From: Winogradskyella sp.
Lineage (GTDB): Bacteria; Bacteroidota; Bacteroidia; Flavobacteriales; Flavobacteriaceae
Length of the DNA: 44,475 nucleotides
Direction: 5' to 3'
Assembly (NCBI GenBank): GCA_013002225.1
Contig: JABDKL010000159.1
Location: 1 to 44,475 of the forward strand
Shown here: piece by piece, positions 1 through 6,942 of the stretch
How positions within the stretch are numbered: position 1 is the stretch's first letter
Layout of the letters: each line of letters opens with the position of its first letter
Translations under genes and position numbers: made by a program
The notes under the pieces: model-generated
What the model was told of the DNA's origin: nothing
Seen by the model: only the letters and a program-made list of their open reading frames with translations
Database searches by the model: none

Positions 1-243
1 GGCTATGTCTTGGGCAATGAATATTACCTTGCCAACTACCGAGCCGGTTTACGCATTTTGGATATTTCTAATATTTCTGCATCTACAAATTCCATGACCG
101 AAACTCATTTTTTAGACACTTTTCCTACTAGTAATAGTGCAAACTTTAATGGCACATGGAGTGTATACCCTTATTTTCCGAGTGAAAATATAATTATTAG
201 CGATATTGAAGGCGGCTTGTTTGTAGTTAGAAAAAACAACTAA
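1..243 (+). CDS. C-terminal fragment of a choice-of-anchor-B (LVIVD-type) surface protein
   Basis: The reading frame is open from base 1 and ends at the TAA at 241-243, so only the last 80 or so residues are in the window and the true start lies upstream; an internal TTG at base 10 should not be taken as the start. The visible segment has the pattern NYRAGLRILDIS followed by FNGTWSVYPYFPS and a final IISDIEGGLFVVR. This matches the last blade of the LVIVD/choice-of-anchor-B beta-propellers of Bacteroidota cell-surface proteins (family knowledge). The stop codon directly abuts the ATG of the next gene (TAA-ATG), so the two are surely co-transcribed. In related genomes such proteins often sit beside MbnP/MbnH genes, as here. 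A specific ligand cannot be named. Confidence 0.7.
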   Translation, partial: GYVLGNEYYLANYRAGLRILDISNISASTNSMTETHFLDTFPTSNSANFNGTWSVYPYFPSENIIISDIEGGLFVVRKNN

Positions 244-1581
244 ATGTTAAGCCTCAGAACATATTGGTTCCTATTCATATTCGCCTGTATTAATCTGTCC
301 TGTAATAAGAATAATGTGCTCTTAACGAATCAGAATACTGTAAACATAGATGCGATAATCACTTACGGCGGTTCAAAAAATGATAGTGGGCAATCTGTAA
401 TACCCACAAGCGATGGTGGTTATGCCGTCTTAGGATTTTCCCAAAGTATGGATGGCGATATTTCCGATGCACAAGAGGAGAGTTTTGATTATTGGGTCTT
501 AAAATTTAATGAAGACGATGAAATTGAGTGGAGCAAAACCTATGGTGGCAGTGGCGATGATCGCGGTAAAGACATCATCCAAACGCAAGATGGAGGTTAT
601 GCTATTATAGGCACCAGCCAAAGCAACGACAATGATGTTTCGGGCAATTCGGGCATGCAGGATTTCTGGCTTGCAAAACTTAGCAGCTCAGGAGTTTTGG
701 TCTGGCAAAAATCTTTTGGTTACCAAGGAGCCGATAGAGGTATTTCAGTTATACAGACCAGTGACTTAGGCTATTTTATTTCTGGTGTTTTAGATGTCAC
801 TGCGTCTGGCGGTGCAGGTAACGCGTTAAGAATTGACAACAAACACGCTGGTGGCGACTATTGGGTACTAAAACTAGATAGTTCTGGTGATCGTATCTGG
901 AGTCGTTATTTTGGTGGCAACTTTTCGGATACGCCTGAAGGTGTGGTAGAGACTGCTGATAACGGATTTATAATAGCTGGCAATTCTGACAGTATAGACA
1001 CAGACATTTCTAATAATAAAGGATCTTATGATTTTTGGGTGATCCGAATTTCTGCTTCTGGAGATCTTATTTGGGAAAAATCCTTTGGTGGGAACGAAAT
1101 CGATGAAGCCCGAGCCATTGTACCTTCTGGTGATGGCAATTATATTATAGCAGGCGATACCAGAAGCAACACTAATGATGTTAGCAGTAATAAGGGTGCG
1201 GCTGATTTGTGGATAATTAAAATTTCACCACAAGGCAATTTGATCTGGGAGAAAACAATAGGCGGCACAAATTTTGATGTCGCTAGAGCAATAGTTAAAA
1301 CCCAAGATAATAGTTTTTTATTAGCAGGTAGCTCACGAAGTGACGATGGTGATGTATCCGTTAATAAAGGTCAGAATGATGCCTGGGCACTAAAAATTAA
1401 TAATGAAGGTGATTTGCTATGGGAGACCACCATTGGTGGATCGAATATAGATTTTGCATATGGTATCGCCGAGCTTATTAACGGTGCGGTAGTGGTAGTT
1501 GGTGATACAAGTAGTAACGACGGCGACATCACGGAAAATAAAGGCTTTACTGATTTGCTATTAGTAAAAATTGAAAATTAA
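244..1581 (+). CDS. Lipoprotein with seven ~58-residue YGGS repeats, predicted beta-propeller
   Basis: This 445-residue protein starts with a signal peptide ending in the lipobox INLSC, so it should be a lipid-anchored envelope or surface protein. From about residue 38 to the end I count seven tandem repeats. Each opens with a (T/S)(Y/F/I)GG motif, continues with an (A/D)R-x-I-(I/V)-x(2-3)-(S/D)GG(Y/F)-like strand and a Gly/Asp/Ser-rich loop of the type GDxSxNKG, and closes with a D(Y/F)W(V/A)-(I/L)K(I/L) strand and a W(E/S/Q)K turn. Seven repeats of this size would fit a closed seven-bladed propeller; that is inference. The third repeat carries an insertion of about seven residues. The gene abuts the preceding frame and is three bases from mbnP, so it belongs to the same operon. 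No enzymatic residues are recognisable, and the function is unknown. Confidence 0.8.
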   Translation: MLSLRTYWFLFIFACINLSCNKNNVLLTNQNTVNIDAIITYGGSKNDSGQSVIPTSDGGYAVLGFSQSMDGDISDAQEESFDYWVLKFNEDDEIEWSKTYGGSGDDRGKDIIQTQDGGYAIIGTSQSNDNDVSGNSGMQDFWLAKLSSSGVLVWQKSFGYQGADRGISVIQTSDLGYFISGVLDVTASGGAGNALRIDNKHAGGDYWVLKLDSSGDRIWSRYFGGNFSDTPEGVVETADNGFIIAGNSDSIDTDISNNKGSYDFWVIRISASGDLIWEKSFGGNEIDEARAIVPSGDGNYIIAGDTRSNTNDVSSNKGAADLWIIKISPQGNLIWEKTIGGTNFDVARAIVKTQDNSFLLAGSSRSDDGDVSVNKGQNDAWALKINNEGDLLWETTIGGSNIDFAYGIAELINGAVVVVGDTSSNDGDITENKGFTDLLLVKIEN

Positions 1582-1584
1582 AAG

Positions 1585-2358
1585 ATGAAGAAGATATTAG
1601 TCCTAAGTGTAATTTCAATACTGTGCTTTACAGCATGTGGTGAAGATTTAGATGACAACCAGATCTTAAATGTGCAGCCCTCCTTTAAATTTACGCACAA
1701 CTGGAATGGGCAGTCCGTTACCAACTCAGATTTTAACCTCATCCAATACACAACGGAAAATGGAGAGTTACTAAGTATAGAACGGTTACGCTATTTAATT
1801 TCTAACATTACATTTACTACGGCCACTGGCGAAAATTTAGTGCTCGACCAACATAACTTAGTAGATATCACTAACAACAATGGCCTAAGCTTTTCACCTA
1901 TTGGCTTCATACCAGTTGGAAATTACAGCAATGTATCTTTTACTTTCGGTTTAGATAATGAAGCCAATGCAGAAAATTATATTGATTTAAATTCAGAATC
2001 GTTTAATGTCCCGGACATGTTAGGTGGTGGGTATCACTACATGCAATTTGATGGAAAATTTATAAATTCTAATTCCGATGAACAGGGCTTTAATTTTCAT
2101 GCCATTAGAGCCGTAGATAATCCAGGAGCAAACCCTACATTTCCCCAAGACACCTTTTTTACAGTAAATTTAGGAGCAATAACGGTTACATCTGATATTG
2201 AGATAGAAGTTAAAGCCAATCTGGCAGAATGGTTCAAAAACCCGAATGTCTGGGATTTAAATACATTGAATCAAATGTTAATGCCTAATTCTTCAGCCCA
2301 AATAATGATGTATGAAAACGGCCAAACCGTTTTTACTTTAGGAGACGTTACGCCATAA
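1585..2358 (+). CDS. MbnP-family lipoprotein lacking the WxW motif
   Basis: This 257-residue protein carries a lipoprotein signal (lipobox FTAC, Cys18). The MbnP fold is suggested by the opening strand FKFTHNW, the segment ERLRYLISNITF, the PVGNYSNVSFTFGLDN region and GGGYHYMQFDGKF. MbnP of methanotrophs binds one Cu(I), and this depends on oxidation of the first Trp of a WxW motif to kynurenine by the diheme enzyme MbnH (established knowledge). Here the only tryptophans are W40, W216 and W223, and none forms WxW. The region where I expect that motif reads VPDMLGGGYHYM, which offers His151 and Met153 as possible metal ligands. The gene lies directly before mbnH. No methanobactin precursor or maturation gene is visible, so a general copper or envelope role is more likely. 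Confidence 0.82.
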   Translation: MKKILVLSVISILCFTACGEDLDDNQILNVQPSFKFTHNWNGQSVTNSDFNLIQYTTENGELLSIERLRYLISNITFTTATGENLVLDQHNLVDITNNNGLSFSPIGFIPVGNYSNVSFTFGLDNEANAENYIDLNSESFNVPDMLGGGYHYMQFDGKFINSNSDEQGFNFHAIRAVDNPGANPTFPQDTFFTVNLGAITVTSDIEIEVKANLAEWFKNPNVWDLNTLNQMLMPNSSAQIMMYENGQTVFTLGDVTP

Positions 2359-2365
2359 TAGGATT

Positions 2366-3424
2366 ATGAATTATAGGTTAATCCATATAGCTTGTTTAAT
2401 CTGTCTTTTTTTGAATTGCTCAAATGAAGATTTAGGTTATGAACCCACGCCTATAGATTTGGAAATACCACAACTATTTTCTGATAATATTCTTGCCCCA
2501 ATAATCCCTAATAATAACCCTCTGACTATAGAAGGTGTTGCTTTAGGTAAAAAGTTGTTTTTTGATAAAATTTTATCAGAAGACCAAACTCAATCTTGTG
2601 CAAGCTGTCATTCGCCTCAAAACGCATTTACGGACAATACGCCTACTAGCGCTGGCGTTGATGGTGTTTTTGGTACACGAAATTCTATGCCGTTATTCAA
2701 TCTAGCCTGGAATTATAACGAGCGTTTTACCTGGGATGGAAAAGAATTAAGTTTAGAACTTCAGGCAGAAGAGCCTGTTCAAAATCCCATTGAGTTACAT
2801 AGTGACTGGAATGATGTGGTTCAAAAATTACAAAATCATCCAGAATATCCAGAGCTTTTCAGACGCGCTTTTAAAACCTCATCTATTACTAAGGTATTAA
2901 CTGCACGAGCCATTGCCCAATTTGAGCGTACATTAATTTCGGCGAATTCCAAATTTGATAAATATTCACTAGGTCAGACGCAATTAACAGCACAAGAATT
3001 AAACGGATTGGACGTTTTTTTGAGTGAAGATAAAGGCGACTGTTTTCACTGTCATGGCAACCCTAATAACCCACTATGGACAGACAATGAGTTTCATAAT
3101 AATGGTTTAGATGCCACATTTACTGACTTAGGATTGGGAGCTGTTACAGGCGATCCAAGTGACAATGGTAAATTTAAAACACCATCATTGAGAAACCTTG
3201 CATACACTGCTCCATACATGCACGATGGCAGATTTAGCACATTGGATGAGGTGATTGATCATTATAGTGAAGGCTTACAAAATTCTTCGACCATAGACCC
3301 ACTAATGAAAAAAGTAGATGAAGGTGGTGTACAACTAACCAATGAAGAGAAGGCCAATTTAAAAGCTTTTTTACTGACGCTGAGCGATCCTTCTTTTATA
3401 AATAATTCAGAATTTATGAACTAG
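2366..3424 (+). CDS. MbnH-like diheme cytochrome c peroxidase family lipoprotein
   Basis: This 352-residue member of the bacterial cytochrome c peroxidase/MauG superfamily has two haem-binding CxxCH motifs, CASCH at residues 78-82 and CFHCH at 226-230. It also has the family segment APYMHDGRFSTLDEVIDHY near residue 285, which normally supplies an axial or active-site residue. A lipobox-like LFLNC at the N-terminus suggests membrane anchoring facing the periplasm. It starts seven bases after the mbnP stop. The pairing with MbnP argues for MbnH, which modifies a Trp on its partner, rather than for a peroxide-scavenging CcpA; the sequence alone does not separate the two. It is the last gene of this cluster, followed by a 109-base intergenic region. 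Confidence 0.85.
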   Translation: MNYRLIHIACLICLFLNCSNEDLGYEPTPIDLEIPQLFSDNILAPIIPNNNPLTIEGVALGKKLFFDKILSEDQTQSCASCHSPQNAFTDNTPTSAGVDGVFGTRNSMPLFNLAWNYNERFTWDGKELSLELQAEEPVQNPIELHSDWNDVVQKLQNHPEYPELFRRAFKTSSITKVLTARAIAQFERTLISANSKFDKYSLGQTQLTAQELNGLDVFLSEDKGDCFHCHGNPNNPLWTDNEFHNNGLDATFTDLGLGAVTGDPSDNGKFKTPSLRNLAYTAPYMHDGRFSTLDEVIDHYSEGLQNSSTIDPLMKKVDEGGVQLTNEEKANLKAFLLTLSDPSFINNSEFMN

Positions 3425-3432
3425 CTTAAATT

Positions 3433-3484
3433 TTTAAACGTTATAAATTTGTGTATTTCATCGAAAATTTAAGTATTTAAACCT
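3433..3484. promoter_or_regulatory. Tandem ~20-base elements, candidate LytTR-type binding sites
   Basis: GTATTTCATCG (from 3453) and GTATTTAAACC (from 3473) are in direct orientation exactly 20 bases apart. A weaker match, TTTAAACG, lies at 3433-3440. Similar arrays occur at 17307-17356 and 38037-38089. Spacing near two helical turns is typical of LytTR-family operator pairs; the assignment is inference. Confidence 0.35.
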
Positions 3485-3533
3485 GTTTTTATAATTATTT
3501 AGGTAAGTTAGTTTCCCCTAAATTGCCTAAATT

Positions 3534-3773
3534 ATGAAACCTATCTCTAAAGCTACACTGCCGTGTGCCGTATTTGGTCATAACTATGAAAAGACCTATA
3601 ACTACCGTAATAATACTTCTACCTTAAAGTGTATGCATTGTCAATTGGTCGCAGACACCGATGAAGAAGGCAATTTTATAGAGACAAGAATGCCAAATAA
3701 GGACATACAAATTACACTTCGCAAACTATACCACCTGAAATTAAGGACCTTTAGGACCGCATTTTCGATTTAA
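3534..3773 (+). CDS. Small Cys/His protein of unknown function
   Basis: A 79-residue basic protein with no signal peptide. It shows a first Cys/His group (LPCAVFGHNY, residues 9-18) and a second, CMHC at about residues 33-36. That arrangement (C-x4-H plus C-x2-C) could form a small zinc-ribbon-like site. The C-terminal 25 residues are rich in Lys, Arg and Leu. I do not recognise a named family with certainty; short phage-type zinc proteins have a similar CxxFGH start, but nothing else here is phage-like. It stands alone between the mbn and suf clusters, with candidate regulator sites upstream. The start ATG is preceded by a duplicated octamer CCTAAATT at 3516-3532. It is probably expressed, because codon use resembles that of its neighbours. 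Confidence 0.6.
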   Translation: MKPISKATLPCAVFGHNYEKTYNYRNNTSTLKCMHCQLVADTDEEGNFIETRMPNKDIQITLRKLYHLKLRTFRTAFSI

Positions 3774-3797
3774 TTCATATTCAAAATCAATTATATC

Positions 3798-3822
3798 ATA
3801 TCCTAATATAATGTTAGGTTAT
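3798..3822. promoter_or_regulatory. Inverted repeat overlapping the suf promoter, candidate operator
   Basis: The arms CCTAA (3802-3806) and TTAGG (3814-3818) flank a seven-base centre, and the symmetry continues with ATA (3798-3800) against TAT (3820-3822). It sits where the -33 element of the promoter at 3846-3853 should be, so a bound protein would block polymerase. The regulator is unknown. Confidence 0.4.
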
Positions 3823-3845
3823 ATGGTTAAAAGAGACTTATATCG

Positions 3846-3853
3846 TATCTTTG
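3846..3853 (+). promoter_or_regulatory. Bacteroidota -7 box of the suf operon
   Basis: TATCTTTG fits the TAnnTTTG consensus. It lies 32 bases before the ATG of the first suf gene, giving a short leader. The -33 region is not a clean TTG, which would fit a regulated promoter. Confidence 0.6.
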
Positions 3854-3884
3854 CACTCTATTTAGAGTAAATCTATATAAGAAT

Positions 3885-4214
3885 ATGATAAAAGTTTCTG
3901 AATCAGCTAAAAAGAAAGTCGTTGAACTAATGACTGACGATGGCTTTAACCCAACTACAGATTATGTGAGAGTTGGGGTAAAAAGTGGCGGCTGCTCTGG
4001 CCTATCCTACGATTTAAAGTTTGACAACCTACAGGCAGAAGAAGACAAAGTTTTTGAGGATAATGGTGTAAAAATCATTGTAGACAAAAAAAGTTTTCTT
4101 TACCTCATTGGTACAACCTTAGAATATTCTGGTGGATTAAACGGAACAGGTTTCGTTTTCAATAATCCTAATGCTAACCGCACCTGTGGTTGCGGAGAAT
4201 CTTTTTCACTTTAA
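3885..4214 (+). CDS. A-type iron-sulfur carrier (SufA/IscA/HesB family)
   Basis: This 109-residue cytoplasmic protein has the three invariant cysteines of the A-type carrier family: Cys37 in KSGGCSGLSY, and Cys101 and Cys103 in the C-terminal TCGCGESF. A-type carriers accept a [2Fe-2S] or [4Fe-4S] cluster from the SufBCD scaffold and pass it to apo-enzymes (family knowledge). It is the first gene of the suf operon and lies ten bases before sufB. Position and length support a SufA role, but IscA, SufA and ErpA cannot be told apart from sequence alone, so I give no symbol. Confidence 0.92.
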   Translation: MIKVSESAKKKVVELMTDDGFNPTTDYVRVGVKSGGCSGLSYDLKFDNLQAEEDKVFEDNGVKIIVDKKSFLYLIGTTLEYSGGLNGTGFVFNNPNANRTCGCGESFSL

Positions 4215-4223
4215 TAAACACGC

Positions 4224-5672
4224 ATGAGTAAATATACAGAAGACGATTTAAGGGAAGAGTTAAAAACCAAAGAGTACGAATATGGTTTTTACACAGACAT
4301 CGAGTCTGAAACATTTCCCGTTGGTCTAAACGAAGATATAGTAAAGGCAATTTCAAAGAAAAAGGAAGAGCCAGACTGGATGACGGAGTGGCGTTTAGAA
4401 GCCTTTAAAGTTTGGAAAGAAATGACGGAGCCAGATTGGGCAAACGTACAGTATCAAAAACCAGATTTTCAAGCGATTTCTTATTATTCTGCACCAAATA
4501 GCAAGCCCAAATACGACAGTATCGACGAGGTGGATCCTGAACTTCTAGCAACGTTTGAAAAACTAGGAATTTCTTTAGACGAGCAAAAAAAGTTGGCAGG
4601 TGTTGCTATGGATGTGGTTGTAGATTCGGTCTCGGTGGCTACTACATTTAAAAAGACCTTAGCAGAAAAGGGTATCATTTTTATGAGTATCTCTGAGGCT
4701 ATAAAGGAGCATCCAGAGCTGGTAAAAAAATATATTGGCACGGTTGTACCACAGAAAGATAATTTTTATGCTGCGTTGAATTCTGCCGTATTTAGTGATG
4801 GAAGTTTTTGCTACATTCCTAAAGGCGTACGCTGTCCTATGGAATTATCGACCTATTTTAGAATAAATCAAGCAGGAACCGGTCAATTTGAAAGAACCTT
4901 GGTGATTGCAGATGAAGGGAGTTACGTAAGTTATCTTGAAGGCTGTACAGCGCCAAGTCGCGACGAAAATCAATTACACGCCGCAGTGGTAGAATTAATT
5001 GCCTTAGAAGATGCCGAAATAAAATACTCTACGGTACAAAACTGGTATCCAGGAAACGCAGAAGGAAAGGGTGGTGTCTTTAACTTTGTTACTAAAAGAG
5101 GGATTTGTGAGAAAAATGCAAAAATCTCGTGGACACAAGTAGAAACTGGATCTGCAGTGACCTGGAAATATCCTTCTTGTATCCTAAAAGGCGATAACTC
5201 CGTAGGTGAGTTTTATTCTATTGCCGTTACCAATAATTACCAGCAGGCAGATACCGGAACCAAAATGGTACACCTAGGTAAAAACACAAAATCAACAATT
5301 ATATCCAAAGGTATTTCTGCAGGTAAATCACAAAATTCTTACCGTGGACTAGTACAGATCAATAGTAGAGCAGAAAACGCACGAAATTTTTCGCAGTGCG
5401 ATAGCTTACTAATGGGTAATGAATGTGGTGCACATACCTTCCCTTACATCGAAGCTAAGAATAAAACAGCACAGATAGAACACGAAGCGACAACGAGTAA
5501 GATTGGTGAAGACCAAATTTTCTATTGTAATCAACGTGGTATAGATACCGAAAAGGCCATCGCCTTAATCGTAAATGGATTTAGTAAAGACGTATTAAAC
5601 AAACTTCCAATGGAGTTTGCTGTCGAAGCGCAAAAACTATTAGAAATTAGTTTAGAAGGAAGTGTTGGATAA
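4224..5672 (+). CDS. sufB: Fe-S cluster assembly scaffold protein SufB
   Basis: This 482-residue protein is full length for SufB. SufB forms the SufBC2D scaffold on which the iron-sulfur cluster is built, using sulfur delivered by SufS/SufE. Family signatures include the [20 protein letters not shown] stretch, [20 protein letters not shown] in the beta-helix core, and the C-terminal [20 protein letters not shown] followed by [10 protein letters not shown]. The Cys in SQCDS and the His in IEHEA correspond to the residues important for cluster assembly at the SufB-SufD interface. The stop codon overlaps the ATG at 5672 of the downstream frame. Confidence 0.97.
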   Translation: MSKYTEDDLREELKTKEYEYGFYTDIESETFPVGLNEDIVKAISKKKEEPDWMTEWRLEAFKVWKEMTEPDWANVQYQKPDFQAISYYSAPNSKPKYDSIDEVDPELLATFEKLGISLDEQKKLAGVAMDVVVDSVSVATTFKKTLAEKGIIFMSISEAIKEHPELVKKYIGTVVPQKDNFYAALNSAVFSDGSFCYIPKGVRCPMELSTYFRINQAGTGQFERTLVIADEGSYVSYLEGCTAPSRDENQLHAAVVELIALEDAEIKYSTVQNWYPGNAEGKGGVFNFVTKRGICEKNAKISWTQVETGSAVTWKYPSCILKGDNSVGEFYSIAVTNNYQQADTGTKMVHLGKNTKSTIISKGISAGKSQNSYRGLVQINSRAENARNFSQCDSLLMGNECGAHTFPYIEAKNKTAQIEHEATTSKIGEDQIFYCNQRGIDTEKAIALIVNGFSKDVLNKLPMEFAVEAQKLLEISLEGSVG

Positions 5673-5683
5673 TGGATTTTAAA

Positions 5684-6091
5684 ATGAAACATTTTTATTT
5701 AGTCTTCATTTTGAGCTTGGCTATATTAAGTTGTAAAAATGACGCTACAAACGATGCAGATCTAGAGGAAAATCGCTCAAAATCTTACAACCAAAACGAT
5801 GGTTTAATTACGATGCGTGGTGAGTTTGTTTATTATGCAGATGCTGCTGTTTTTCAAACACCAAACGAAATCTATGGTGTGGTCGTTGATGATAAAATGC
5901 ATCTATTGAACGAAAAGGTAAAAGCGTTTAAAACTGAAGCTACCGATATGGTACCAGTAACCGTTCGAGTTAAAAAATTCGAAAAGCCTGAAAATGAAGA
6001 AGGCTGGCAATACAGAGTTGAAATAAAAGAAATATTAAAGGTGGAAACACCAAATCCAGATAAAAAGGACGTTATAAAATTAGCAAATTAA
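5684..6091 (+). CDS. Lipoprotein of unknown function embedded in the suf operon
   Basis: The frame opens with an ATG at 5672 overlapping the sufB stop, but the ATG at 5684 gives a proper lipoprotein signal (MKHFYLVFILSLAILSC) and is preferred. The mature part of about 115 residues is charged, with a strand-rich pattern (TMRGEFVYYADAAVF, EIYGVVVDDKMHLL, VPVTVRVKKFEKPE, YRVEIKEILKVE) that suggests a small beta-barrel or OB-like fold. No enzymatic motif is visible. It lies between sufB and sufC with a four-base gap, so it must be translated from the suf mRNA even though it is exported. That is odd for a cytoplasmic pathway. The family is not recognised. Confidence 0.72.
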   Translation: MKHFYLVFILSLAILSCKNDATNDADLEENRSKSYNQNDGLITMRGEFVYYADAAVFQTPNEIYGVVVDDKMHLLNEKVKAFKTEATDMVPVTVRVKKFEKPENEEGWQYRVEIKEILKVETPNPDKKDVIKLAN

Positions 6092-6095
6092 GATT

Positions 6096-6848
6096 ATGTT
6101 GAAGATAAATAACTTGCATGCAAGTGTTGAGGACAAAAGTATTTTAAAAGGAATTAACCTAGAAGTAAAAGCAGGCGAAGTCCATGCTATAATGGGACCA
6201 AATGGTTCTGGGAAAAGTACTTTAGCATCAGTGATTGCAGGTAAAGAAGAGTATGAAGTTACAAAAGGTAATATCCTACTAGATGGAGAGGATATTGAAG
6301 AATTAGCCGCAGAAGAGCGAGCGCATAAAGGTGTGTTTTTATCGTTTCAGTACCCAGTTGAAATTCCTGGAGTTAGTGTTACTAACTTTATGAAAACTGC
6401 CATAAATGAAACGCGTAAGGCTAAAGGATTAGAAGACATGCCTGCTAACGAAATGCTTAAGATGATCCGAGAGAAATCTGAGCTTTTAGAAATAGATCGT
6501 AAATTTTTATCGCGTTCTATAAATGAAGGGTTTTCTGGTGGTGAGAAAAAACGAAATGAAATTTTTCAAATGGCTATGTTGGAGCCAAAATTAGCGATCC
6601 TTGACGAAACGGATTCTGGTTTAGATATCGATGCGCTTCGTATTGTAGCTAATGGTGTTAACAAATTAAAATCTAAAGACAATGCTGTCATTGTAATTAC
6701 ACACTATCAGCGCTTATTAGATCACATTGTACCAGATTACGTACACGTATTGCACAACGGTAAAATCGTGAAGTCTGGCACCAAAGAATTAGCACATGAG
6801 TTAGAGGCTAAAGGTTACGACTGGATTAAAGAAGAGGTTGGCGCCTAA
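6096..6848 (+). CDS. sufC: Fe-S cluster assembly ATPase SufC
   Basis: This 250-residue ABC-type ATPase energises the SufBCD scaffold. It shows Walker A GPNGSGKST (residues 34-42), the Q-loop in FLSFQYPVEIPG, the signature FSGGEKKR, and a Walker B/D-loop reading ILDETDSGLDIDAL. The D-E-T-D-S-G-L-D form is characteristic of SufC rather than of transport ATPases. The switch His is in VITHYQRLL. There is no membrane partner nearby, as expected. A 94-base gap with two hairpins separates it from sufD. Confidence 0.97.
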   Translation: MLKINNLHASVEDKSILKGINLEVKAGEVHAIMGPNGSGKSTLASVIAGKEEYEVTKGNILLDGEDIEELAAEERAHKGVFLSFQYPVEIPGVSVTNFMKTAINETRKAKGLEDMPANEMLKMIREKSELLEIDRKFLSRSINEGFSGGEKKRNEIFQMAMLEPKLAILDETDSGLDIDALRIVANGVNKLKSKDNAVIVITHYQRLLDHIVPDYVHVLHNGKIVKSGTKELAHELEAKGYDWIKEEVGA

Positions 6849-6863
6849 TTAGCGAAGCTTGAA

Positions 6864-6933
6864 ATTCCTGCGTAGGCAGGAATCCACCTTGTGCTAAAAG
6901 TAAAATTTAAAAATTTCCTGCCATCGCAGAAAT
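6864..6933. repeat. Two short hairpin repeats between sufC and sufD
   Basis: The first is a perfect inverted repeat, ATTCCTGC (6864-6871), loop GTAG, GCAGGAAT (6876-6883). The second is ATTTCCTGC (6913-6921) against GCAGAAAT (6926-6933), with one bulged C. Both resemble the TTCCTG...CAGGAA elements at 34349-34396, suggesting a dispersed intergenic repeat family. Inside the suf operon they could adjust mRNA stability. Confidence 0.55.
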
Positions 6934-6942
6934 GACAGAAAT

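Noticed and set aside
1-3424. Methanobactin biosynthesis cluster
   Set aside because: MbnP and MbnH are present, but there is no precursor peptide, MbnB/MbnC, or transporter; these two families are widespread outside methanobactin loci.
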